Part shown: piece after piece, positions 5,904 through 12,893 of the stretch
Position numbering within the stretch: position 1 is the stretch's first letter
Layout of the letters: the number at the start of each line of letters is the position of its first letter
Translations under genes and position numbers: made by a program
Origin: Paenibacillus sp.
GTDB lineage: Bacteria > Bacillota > Bacilli > Paenibacillales > NBRC-103111
DNA length: 64,000 nucleotides
NCBI GenBank assembly: GCA_031180825.1
Contig: JAPSLM010000007.1
Coordinates: 124,001 to 188,000, forward strand
Direction of reading: 5' to 3'
Notes under the pieces: generated by a model
Databases searched by the model: none
What the model saw: only the letters and a program-made list of their open reading frames with translations
What the model was told of the DNA's origin: nothing

Positions 5904-7489
5904 TACATTGGCTTCAGCATTTGTCGAAAAGTAAACGCAAGCTTCAAGCGAAGCAGATCGTTGATCTTCTTGTAATCGACTTCCAGCAGCTCGCCGACCT
6001 TCTCCAGCCGATAAGCCGCCGTATTCCGGTGAATCAGCAGGTGCTTGGCCGTCTCGTTGACTTGGCCGTCGTTTTCTATGAACGTCTCCAGCGTGCGCAG
6101 CATTTCCTGCGAATATTCGGGGTCCTTCTTCAAAAGCATCTCCAGCACCTCGTTAACGTAGGTCTGCATATGCTCCTTGGGGACATGCTGGAACAAGTAC
6201 GCAAGCTCAACCGTCCCGAACTGCACCACCGCTTCCCGAATGCCGAGCCGATCCGCCAGCCGGGATGTCTCCAAGCACTCTTTGTACGCATCCCGCAGCT
6301 GGTTCGGCCTGTTCTTCTTATTGCTGACGCAGATCCGAAGCGGAGCGCCGCAGTCCTCTTGCAGCAGCCCTCGCAGACACGTACGCAGCAGGTGAATCAG
6401 TTTCCCGTCTGCGCCGGGAGCATCGACAAGAAAAATGGAGAACAAGCCCTCTTGGATGCAAAAATGAATAACGGCCATTTCCTTAAGCTCCGGGTGATAC
6501 TGCATTTCTTCGCGGATATTCCGCAGCAGCCTCTCCTTCTCTCCGCTGCCCGCATCCGGCGATACTATGGAAAGCAGCCCGCGATACGCGCCTTGGAACA
6601 GCGGAATGCCCCGCCGGGCCGCTTCCTCCGTCAGCGCTTCAATCGTACCGCTCCCCCGCAAATACCGGCTCAGCAGCGCCCCCAGCTCGTTTTGGGCTGC
6701 GTGGTTCCGATACTCGTTGAAGATCACCCCCATGTGATACGAAATGATCTCCGCAGTTTGCAGAAACAACTCTTCCTCCGCCTTAACCCGATGGGGATTT
6801 TCCGGAAAAATCACCATATAGCCGGTACACTCGTCTTGCTCCGTCAGCGGAACGCGAAAACATCGGCCCTCGTCCACAAACGCCCACTGCGCTTTTTTCT
6901 CCCACGGCCAGCCGCGCAGCAGCTGCGGAGCGCCGAAGGATGTCGCATTGAATACGACTTGGCCCCGGGAGCCGATAACGGCGATCGGATACCCTAAAAT
7001 ACCCAGAAGCTTCTGAAAAAAATGGTTTATTCGATCCGGCCGAAGCGCGAATCGCATCAATCTTTTTTGTTTGTCGAGCACGGTGTGAAGCATTTGCGTA
7101 TGATATTGCATTTCGACATGAAACAGTCCGTTCATCCGGTCGGAAAAAGAACATTCGTAGGGCAATTCGATCAGCGGAAAATCCAGACGGTTGGCTTCTT
7201 CAACAATCCGCTCGGGCACTCCGTCCCAAGAGCGGCCAATCTTGATTCCCAGTCCGGCCGAGCGGCGCTGATTCAGCTTGCGAAGCAGAGGGATGGCACC
7301 ATTCGGGACGTCCTTCATCAAATAAGCGGTCGTAAATACCATCTCCCCTTCCTTGATCCAATCGGCAATATCCGGCGCATCCATGACTTTGACCGACTTG
7401 ACGAGGCGCGACGCACCGTTCTGTCCGGCAACAAGCTTTCCTTCGGACAGCGGATAAATGGACAGCACTTGTTCGACGGTGATGTTCAT
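5903..7489 (-). CDS. PucR-family transcriptional regulator
   Basis: A 528-residue regulator with the PucR N-terminal ligand domain (about 5-125, containing DAPDIADWIKEGEMVFTTAY), a middle GGDEF-like domain, and a C-terminal PucR helix-turn-helix (about 460-525, VNETAKHLLIHRNTAAYRLE). Relatives control purine, proline or amino acid catabolism, usually as activators responding to the substrate. The ATG follows AGGAGGTGA. No catabolic operon sits beside it: downstream is only a start-less coding fragment, and upstream is a 0.7-kb region without genes. The target therefore cannot be read here. Confidence 0.88.
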   Translation of the reverse strand: MNITVEQVLSIYPLSEGKLVAGQNGASRLVKSVKVMDAPDIADWIKEGEMVFTTAYLMKDVPNGAIPLLRKLNQRRSAGLGIKIGRSWDGVPERIVEEANRLDFPLIELPYECSFSDRMNGLFHVEMQYHTQMLHTVLDKQKRLMRFALRPDRINHFFQKLLGILGYPIAVIGSRGQVVFNATSFGAPQLLRGWPWEKKAQWAFVDEGRCFRVPLTEQDECTGYMVIFPENPHRVKAEEELFLQTAEIISYHMGVIFNEYRNHAAQNELGALLSRYLRGSGTIEALTEEAARRGIPLFQGAYRGLLSIVSPDAGSGEKERLLRNIREEMQYHPELKEMAVIHFCIQEGLFSIFLVDAPGADGKLIHLLRTCLRGLLQEDCGAPLRICVSNKKNRPNQLRDAYKECLETSRLADRLGIREAVVQFGTVELAYLFQHVPKEHMQTYVNEVLEMLLKKDPEYSQEMLRTLETFIENDGQVNETAKHLLIHRNTAAYRLEKVGELLEVDYKKINDLLRLKLAFTFRQMLKPM

Positions 7490-7700
7490 TTCGTTTCTTC
7501 ACCTCCTGGAATGATCTTTATGGCGGGTCTGATTTGATCGGACGTAATCCATGCGGCAAGCTTTATCAAGGTTATGTTACATGACGGATGTGTATTTTAA
7601 GTGTATCCCTTCACATGGATCGCCGCCCCGGGCAAAGCGGCAAGCGGCAAAAGCGGCGGCCGGGACCTCTTTCCCTTCATAAACGAGGAGGGCGAGCATC

Positions 7701-7733
7701 AAAAAAGGAGCCTGACATTTTTTTTCAGGCTCC
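7701..7733 (-). terminator. Strong intrinsic terminator without an assigned gene
   Basis: The minus strand shows GGAGCCTGA and TCAGGCTCC around an A-rich loop, followed by TTTTTT. There is no protein gene for 480 bases upstream on that strand, so it probably ends a non-coding transcript. Confidence 0.75.
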
Positions 7734-8110
7734 ACTCTCGCAAGTCCATCATTTGAACCGCGCCCGGCAAACATAAAGAGGCGGTACTCTATCCGAACGC
7801 TCGTCGATCCGAACAGACCCGGTTCATTTACGGCGCCGGCTGAACGTTAAAGTGAATCTCGCGCAACCTAACTGCTCGCCGGATTTTGGAGAGTCCATCC
7901 CTGCCTTTCGAATGGAGAAAACCGGTCCCGTACTCGCGAAATTTTCCGAGGCGCATTCGGTGATTCCGCTTATCCGACTATAGCAGTATCTCTGCCCGGA
8001 TTAAATGACAGCCGAAGCCCGGAAAGCCGGGAAAGGAAGCCTGTACCAACGAGAAAAACAATACAGATGATACATAATAAAACTTATATGGATAATAATA
8101 CTATAACATT
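7701..8110 (-). ncRNA. Candidate non-coding RNA of up to about 400 nt
   Basis: The 480-base stretch between the pncB terminator (8158-8185) and the terminator at 7701-7733 has no convincing reading frame on either strand. Its upstream end (8060-8110) is very AT-rich and promoter-like on the minus strand, though no clean -35/-10 pair is visible. The body is GC-rich with many local inverted repeats, such as CCCGGCTTTCCGGG near 8020. A transcript ending at the orphan terminator would be structured. I looked for T-box, SAM, lysine, purine, cyclic dinucleotide, tmRNA and RNase P signatures and found none. The remaining part toward pucR (7490-7700) is its leader; I see no other feature there. Confidence 0.35.
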
Positions 8111-8157
8111 GCGAATCGAACCATCCTTTTTTTTACCGAATCGTAAAAGAAAAGCGC

Positions 8158-8185
8158 AAAAAAGGAGCCCGGCAGTTCAGGCTCC
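8158..8185 (-). terminator. Terminator of the pncA-pncB transcript
   Basis: The minus strand has GGAGCC...GGCTCC with a 10-base loop, followed by TTTTTT, 28 bases after the pncB stop. Confidence 0.8.
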
Positions 8186-8212
8186 GATGAGAAAACGGCT
8201 GCAAACGCTGTC

Positions 8213-9655
8213 CTATCCTTTATGTTTTCGGATCAGCTCCATCTTCTGGTCCCAAGCTTTGGAACTCAGGTCAACGTGGTACACCTCCGGATTCAGCTTG
8301 CGCAAATATTCCGGCCAGAACAAGGCCAGCTGATTCCGGTGATGCTCGCGGATGGTCTCCAGCGCAGGCAGTTCGTACACCTGCTTGCCGTCCGCAAAAA
8401 TCGGACGGAGCATCGGCTGCGCTTCGTATTGCTCCACCGTTTTCGAAATGTAAGGGTGCACCGGGTCGAACAGCTTCAGCGGCTTGCCCTGCTGCACATC
8501 GTCTTCGTCCGTCAGCGCGATGTAATCCGCTATCGCCTTGCCCGTCTCGCGGTTGACGATGCGGTATACGTCCTTGATTCCCGGCGTCGTCACTTTTTCC
8601 GGGTTGCCCGAAATTTTAATGACCGGCACGTAACCGTCCTCGCGCTCGCGGGCCACCAGCTTGTACACGCCGCCCAGCGCGGGCTGATCGGCCGCCGTAA
8701 TCAGCCTCGTGCCGACTCCCCAGCTGTCGATTCTCGCCCCTTGGGCTTTCAAGTTAAAAATAATGTTTTCGTCCAGATCGTTGGATGCGACGATTTTGAC
8801 ATCCTGCAGCCCCGCTTCGTCCAGCATCGCGCGCGCCGTTTTCGACAGATAAGCCAAGTCCCCGCTATCGAGCCGGATCGCGTTCATTCGTTTGCCCTGG
8901 CTTTGCAGCCATTTGGCCGTTTCGATCGCGTGCGGCACGCCGCTTTTGATCGTATCATACGTATCGACCAGCAGGGTGACCTGCTCGGGCAGCGCGGCCG
9001 AGAATTTCCGGAACGCCTCTTCCTCCGAATCGTGATCCTGCACCCAAGCGTGCGCGTGCGTGCCCTTCGTCGGAATGCCGAACATCATGCCCGCCCGCAT
9101 GTTCGAAGTGGCGTCGAAGCCGGCGATATAAGTCGCCCGCGCGCCCCATACCGCGGCATCCGCCTCCTGGGCCCGACGCGTGCCGAATTCCATCAGCACG
9201 TCGTCCGGAGCGACCTGCCGGATGCGCGACGCCTTGGTCGCAATCAGCGTCTGATAGTTCATGAAGTTCAAGATCGCCGTCTCCAGCAGCTGCGCTTCAA
9301 AGACGCTAGCTTCGACCCGGATCAGCGGCTCGTTCGGAAACACCAGCGAACCTTCCTCCACCGACCATAACGAACCGGTAAACCGGAACTGGCGCAGCTT
9401 TTCCAGAAAAGCCGGCTCGTAATTCTCTTCCTGCTCCGCCAAGTATCGGATCGACGCTTCGTCGAATTGCAGTTGCTGAATGTACTCGACGATGCGCTGA
9501 AGGCCGGCAAACACAGCATATCCGTTGCCGAACGGCAGCTTGCGGAAGTAAGCCTCGAACACCGCCTTGCGGTCCATCGAGCCGTTGAACCAGTGGGCAT
9601 ACATCATGTTGATTTGATATTTATCCGTATGAAGCGTCAAATTGTCGCAGCTCAT
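8213..9655 (-). CDS. pncB: Nicotinate phosphoribosyltransferase
   Basis: A 480-residue enzyme that condenses nicotinate with PRPP to nicotinate mononucleotide, the committing step of the Preiss-Handler NAD salvage route. The N-terminal LHTDKYQINMMYAHW, the MEFGTRRAQ segment near residue 155, SNMRAGMMFGIPTKGTHAH and the RLDSGDL loop are hallmarks of the family. Length is normal for the Gram-positive type. The ATG follows AGGGGA. It lies 21 bases behind pncA, which supplies its substrate, so the two form a nicotinamide-to-NAMN salvage operon. Confidence 0.95.
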   Translation of the reverse strand: MSCDNLTLHTDKYQINMMYAHWFNGSMDRKAVFEAYFRKLPFGNGYAVFAGLQRIVEYIQQLQFDEASIRYLAEQEENYEPAFLEKLRQFRFTGSLWSVEEGSLVFPNEPLIRVEASVFEAQLLETAILNFMNYQTLIATKASRIRQVAPDDVLMEFGTRRAQEADAAVWGARATYIAGFDATSNMRAGMMFGIPTKGTHAHAWVQDHDSEEEAFRKFSAALPEQVTLLVDTYDTIKSGVPHAIETAKWLQSQGKRMNAIRLDSGDLAYLSKTARAMLDEAGLQDVKIVASNDLDENIIFNLKAQGARIDSWGVGTRLITAADQPALGGVYKLVAREREDGYVPVIKISGNPEKVTTPGIKDVYRIVNRETGKAIADYIALTDEDDVQQGKPLKLFDPVHPYISKTVEQYEAQPMLRPIFADGKQVYELPALETIREHHRNQLALFWPEYLRKLNPEVYHVDLSSKAWDQKMELIRKHKG

Positions 9656-9676
9656 CGTAGTTCCCCTCTCGCTTCG

Positions 9677-10231
9677 TTAGACGTTTTTATCCGCGGCGCG
9701 GACGACTTCGGCGCCCAGCACGTTCCGAAAATGAGTCAGTGCCCATTCATGACCGGCCGGGTTGAAGCTCGCGACCGCATCCTCATGAACGACGATTTTA
9801 TATGCCTTATTATAGGCGTCTACGGCGGTATGCAGCACGCAAATGTCCGTGCAAACGCCGATCAGGTGCACCTCATCGATGCCGCGGGCCCGCAGCCGCA
9901 GCTCCAAATCCGTCCCGCAGAAGGCGCTGTACCTCGTTTTGTCCATCCAATAAATGGCATCCTGGCGGGCCGAGTAGACGTCTTGAAGCCTTCCGTACAG
10001 CTTGCGTCCCTCCGTCCCCCGGATGTTATGCGGCGGGAACAGCTTGTGTTCCGGATGATACGCGTCATCCTCCTCATGCAGATCGACGGCCATGACGACC
10101 AGATCGCCCCCTTCGACAAACTGTTCCGTCAATTCGGCGATTCTGTGCTCCAAATCGATCGCCGGCTGCCCGCACGGCAGCTTGCCGGTGACAAAATCAA
10201 CCGTATAATCGATGACAACGAGAGCTTTCAT
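9677..10231 (-). CDS. pncA: Nicotinamidase (isochorismatase family)
   Basis: A 184-residue cysteine hydrolase that converts nicotinamide to nicotinate and ammonia. The catalytic Asp is in MKALVVIDYT (Asp8), the nucleophile in GVCTDICVLHTA, and metal-binding residues lie near VDLHEEDD and YHPEH. The start at 10231 gives the conserved MKALVVIDYT opening. An in-frame ATG seven codons upstream, with its own AGAGGT site, is possible. First gene of the NAD salvage pair, behind a promoter that overlaps a perfect palindrome. Confidence 0.93.
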   Translation of the reverse strand: MKALVVIDYTVDFVTGKLPCGQPAIDLEHRIAELTEQFVEGGDLVVMAVDLHEEDDAYHPEHKLFPPHNIRGTEGRKLYGRLQDVYSARQDAIYWMDKTRYSAFCGTDLELRLRARGIDEVHLIGVCTDICVLHTAVDAYNKAYKIVVHEDAVASFNPAGHEWALTHFRNVLGAEVVRAADKNV

Positions 10232-10293
10232 AAGGGCACCATCCCTTTCCATACCTCTGTATAATGTGGATTGTCAACTCTATCCTTTCGATA

Positions 10294-10326
10294 ATGTCAT
10301 TATGACATATTTAAAATAAATGTCAA
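10294..10326 (-). promoter_or_regulatory. Promoter with palindromic operator for pncA-pncB
   Basis: On the minus strand, TTGACA (10326-10321), a 16-base spacer and CATAAT (10304-10299) form a sigma-A promoter whose -35 overlaps the end of the preceding hydrolase gene. A perfect 15-base palindrome, ATGTCATTATGACAT (10294-10308), covers the -10 and is well placed for repression. NAD-responsive repressors such as NiaR or NrtR are natural candidates, but I cannot assign the motif. Confidence 0.65.
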
Positions 10327-11039
10327 GCCCCATCTTCCGATTCCCATCGCTCCAGCAGCCATGCCGTCGTATAATCGGCGACCGTCTGCAGATTGGTTCG
10401 CCCGTCCGGATTCACGAACGGCTCATGCCCGCGAAAATAATCGGGATGTCCGCCCGTTAACGCCAGATTTAACCGGTATGCCGGAGCATGCTTGAAGCGG
10501 TCGTACCGGAACCGCCGACGAAGCCCGGAGGCTCCTGCTACCCAGCCGCCCCACGAGCCGAGCCGGGCAATCGGATCGCCCCCCTTCGCGCCGATGCCGC
10601 GTATGTAAAGCGCCCGGTCCCGGCCTGCAGAGCTGACCGGGCATTTCGGAGAACCGATCTGTATCGTCAAAATACCCGGCGCAGATAGAACCGGGCGCAG
10701 GAGCTCGGCCGCCTGCACGCCCGCCACTCCGCCTCCGCTGTGCCCGATCAGAACGGGAAGACCGTCGCCGCAAAAGCTGCGGATCGCCTCCGCCGCCCTG
10801 CGGCCACCGATCGAGCGCGCGGCCGCCTGCGGTCCCAAGCGCAAATCCCGGTAAATTTCCAGCATCTGGACCGCAGCTTTCCGGCTCCAGTCGCCGTAGG
10901 GGAACAGCAGCCGGTACGCCGGCCGGAATCCCTTCCCCTCTAATGTGCGGCACAGCTGCTCCCCGAACGTTTCCATAAAATTCGGCGCCGTTGCCATTCC
11001 GGACAATAAGAAAAGCTTCGGCCTGTAAGAAATCGACAT
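10323..11039 (-). CDS. Alpha/beta-hydrolase fold protein, unknown substrate
   Basis: A 238-residue cytosolic protein with a nucleophile elbow GHSGGG near residue 100 after strand VLIGHS, and a conserved GHPDYF/GHEPF histidine region near the C-terminus, as expected of a lipase or esterase-like hydrolase. The N-terminal PKLFLLSGMATAPNFMETFG resembles the first strand and oxyanion region. The ATG follows TGAGGAG. It starts 11 bases after the nitric oxide synthase stop, so the two genes are very probably co-transcribed. The substrate and any link to nitric oxide are unknown. Confidence 0.7.
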   Translation of the reverse strand: MSISYRPKLFLLSGMATAPNFMETFGEQLCRTLEGKGFRPAYRLLFPYGDWSRKAAVQMLEIYRDLRLGPQAAARSIGGRRAAEAIRSFCGDGLPVLIGHSGGGVAGVQAAELLRPVLSAPGILTIQIGSPKCPVSSAGRDRALYIRGIGAKGGDPIARLGSWGGWVAGASGLRRRFRYDRFKHAPAYRLNLALTGGHPDYFRGHEPFVNPDGRTNLQTVADYTTAWLLERWESEDGA

Positions 11040-11050
11040 AAAACCGCTCC

Positions 11051-12202
11051 TCAGCCTTTAGTCGGCAGCCCGGCCGACGAATCTGTGCGCCCCCCGGCTT
11101 CGCCGGCGTCCATCATACCGTACGGACAAGCCTGACGGAAATAATTCGGCTTGACAATGCGATCGTCGTAGGACTGATGGAAAATATGCGTCGCCGCCGG
11201 CGAAACCGGAGGGATCAGCCAGGTCCAATCTCCGGTTACCGGGCGGCCGTTCCGCTCTTCCTGCCGTTCAAACCGCCGGAACTGCTCCGCCGCCGTATGA
11301 TGATCGACGATGCTGACCCCTGCCGCCTTAAAGGAATGAAGAACCGCCGCATTCAGCTCGATCAGCGCTCTGTCCTTCCACAAGGATACGTTGGTCGTCG
11401 TGTCGAGCTTCAGCAGCTCCGCGATCTTCGGCAGCATATGGTAACGGTCCGGATCAGCCAAATTGCGCGCTCCGATCTCCGTTCCCATATACCAGCCGTT
11501 GAACGGCGCCGCCGTGTACCGGATGCCGCCCATGTCCAGCATCATATCGGAAATAAACGGCACGGCGTACCATTTGAGCCCCAGCCCGGCGAACGAGTCG
11601 TATTCCGGGTGGCGAATGGGCACCTCCAACACCAGAGCCTCGGGAATCGGATACCACCGGGGCCGCCGCCCGTTCATTTGGACGACCAGCGGCAGCACGT
11701 CGAACGGTGTCCCCGCTCCCCTCCAGCCCAAGCTCATGCAAGCCTTCGTGAACCGGACGGAGGCCGGATCGCCGACGATTCCTTGCCCGGTTTCGTACCC
11801 GGCATAGCGGATCAGCTGATGGTTCCAGATGCGGATCCGCCGCTCGTCCGTTTCTGCGGCGAACACCGTGATCGACGGCCGAATCAATCCGCCGTTGGTC
11901 CCGTAGCCGATATGGCGGAATATCGCTTCCGCCATGTCGTCCTCCCGCTCCAGCTTTCTTTCATCAAATACGTGCAGCGACGGCCAAAACAGCCTGCCGA
12001 TGCAGCGGTTGCTGTTTCGCCAAGCCATTCTCGCCCCATGCGCAAGCTCTTCAAAGGTGTGCTCGTAGGTTCCGCGGCGGGAGAGCTCTTCCCGGACTTC
12101 CGCAAGCCGCCGGCGCGTTTCCTCGCCGGTTTTGCCCAACTCTTCGCAGTACGCCGTTACAAACGTCACCGCTTCTTCTTGTATCGCCTGATTCGTCGTC
12201 AT
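11051..12202 (-). CDS. nos: Nitric oxide synthase, oxygenase domain only
   Basis: A 383-residue bacterial-type NOS oxygenase that oxidises arginine to citrulline and NO using electrons borrowed from general flavodoxin reductases; no reductase domain is fused. The proximal heme ligand is Cys67 in [11 protein letters not shown]. The substrate glutamate is in [15 protein letters not shown], and the pterin/arginine region is [18 protein letters not shown]. The ATG at 12202 is preferred: AAGAGGAC precedes it and the length then matches the family. A TATAAT (12236-12241) lies just upstream with a weak -35. First gene of an apparent two-gene operon with the hydrolase. In bacilli such enzymes protect against oxidative stress and antibiotics. 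Confidence 0.95.
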   Translation of the reverse strand: MTTNQAIQEEAVTFVTAYCEELGKTGEETRRRLAEVREELSRRGTYEHTFEELAHGARMAWRNSNRCIGRLFWPSLHVFDERKLEREDDMAEAIFRHIGYGTNGGLIRPSITVFAAETDERRIRIWNHQLIRYAGYETGQGIVGDPASVRFTKACMSLGWRGAGTPFDVLPLVVQMNGRRPRWYPIPEALVLEVPIRHPEYDSFAGLGLKWYAVPFISDMMLDMGGIRYTAAPFNGWYMGTEIGARNLADPDRYHMLPKIAELLKLDTTTNVSLWKDRALIELNAAVLHSFKAAGVSIVDHHTAAEQFRRFERQEERNGRPVTGDWTWLIPPVSPAATHIFHQSYDDRIVKPNYFRQACPYGMMDAGEAGGRTDSSAGLPTKG

Positions 12203-12467
12203 GTTGTCCTCTTCCGCAGCATGATTTTTTTCTCCATTATAACCCAGCCTTATGAAAAAAGCTCGCCGCCCGCCTGTCCCGGCCGCCAAATCCCCTGTTA
12301 TATAGTCATTTCTTGTCGAATCTGTGGCAAAAGCCGGTTGGCTCTCCTTTGCCCGGCCTCCCCGACCAAAGTCCAGCTTCCGTACCGCCTTCGGACGGTT
12401 TTACCGGACAAGCCGTTCGTATACAATAGAGACAAGATCCAAACGAACGAAGGTCAGGTGACGAACG

Positions 12468-12794
12468 ATGAAATTGAAGTGGAACCTACAAACGATAGGC
12501 GGCTTCGCCCTGATGGGGATCGGCCTGATCGCATTGATCGGCTGGGGCGGCATCAGCGGATTTTTCGGGTATATTTTTGCTCTCATCATGATTGGCTTCG
12601 GATACTGGCTGTGGAGAACGTCGGATACGACGCTCAAGCGCGTTTGCAGCGGCTTGGTCATGCTGGCGGGCGCGGCGCTCATCATCTTTTGGCTGCCGAA
12701 GTTCATCAGCCTGCTGCTTTCCGGAGCGCTCATCTACATCGGCTGGATTCTTGTCCGAATCGGCCAGTCGCAAGGTTACCGGTACTGGAAATAA
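12468..12794 (+). CDS. Small integral membrane protein
   Basis: A 108-residue protein, one of only two plus-strand genes here. It has four hydrophobic segments (about 11-27, 31-48, 60-75 and 78-95) joined by short loops, and ends in a basic tail (GQSQGYRYWK). AGGTGA precedes the ATG. A promoter-like TTTACC-16-TACAAT lies about 50 bases upstream. It is divergent from nos and convergent with hrpB, and a large hairpin terminator follows. It resembles small DUF-type membrane proteins of bacilli; the function is unknown. Confidence 0.75.
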   Translation: MKLKWNLQTIGGFALMGIGLIALIGWGGISGFFGYIFALIMIGFGYWLWRTSDTTLKRVCSGLVMLAGAALIIFWLPKFISLLLSGALIYIGWILVRIGQSQGYRYWK

Positions 12795-12803
12795 TACAAC
12801 GAA

Positions 12804-12874
12804 AGAGGCGGCCCATGCTTCCCATCCCGCCCGGCAGGCAGCCGGACCGGACGGACATGGCGCCGCCTCTTTTT
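12804..12874 (+). terminator. Terminator between the membrane protein gene and hrpB
   Basis: Arms AGAGGCGGCCCATG and CATGGCGCCGCCTCT are separated by a long loop and followed by TTTTT on the plus strand. On the minus strand the same stem ends in a weaker T-tract, so it may also serve hrpB. Confidence 0.7.
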
Positions 12875-12893
12875 GTCGCCTCGGTACACCTGG

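Noticed and set aside
7490..8212. A T-box, SAM, lysine, purine or cyclic dinucleotide riboswitch in the pucR-pncB gap
   Set aside because: None of the conserved cores was found; only terminators and unassigned structure are visible.
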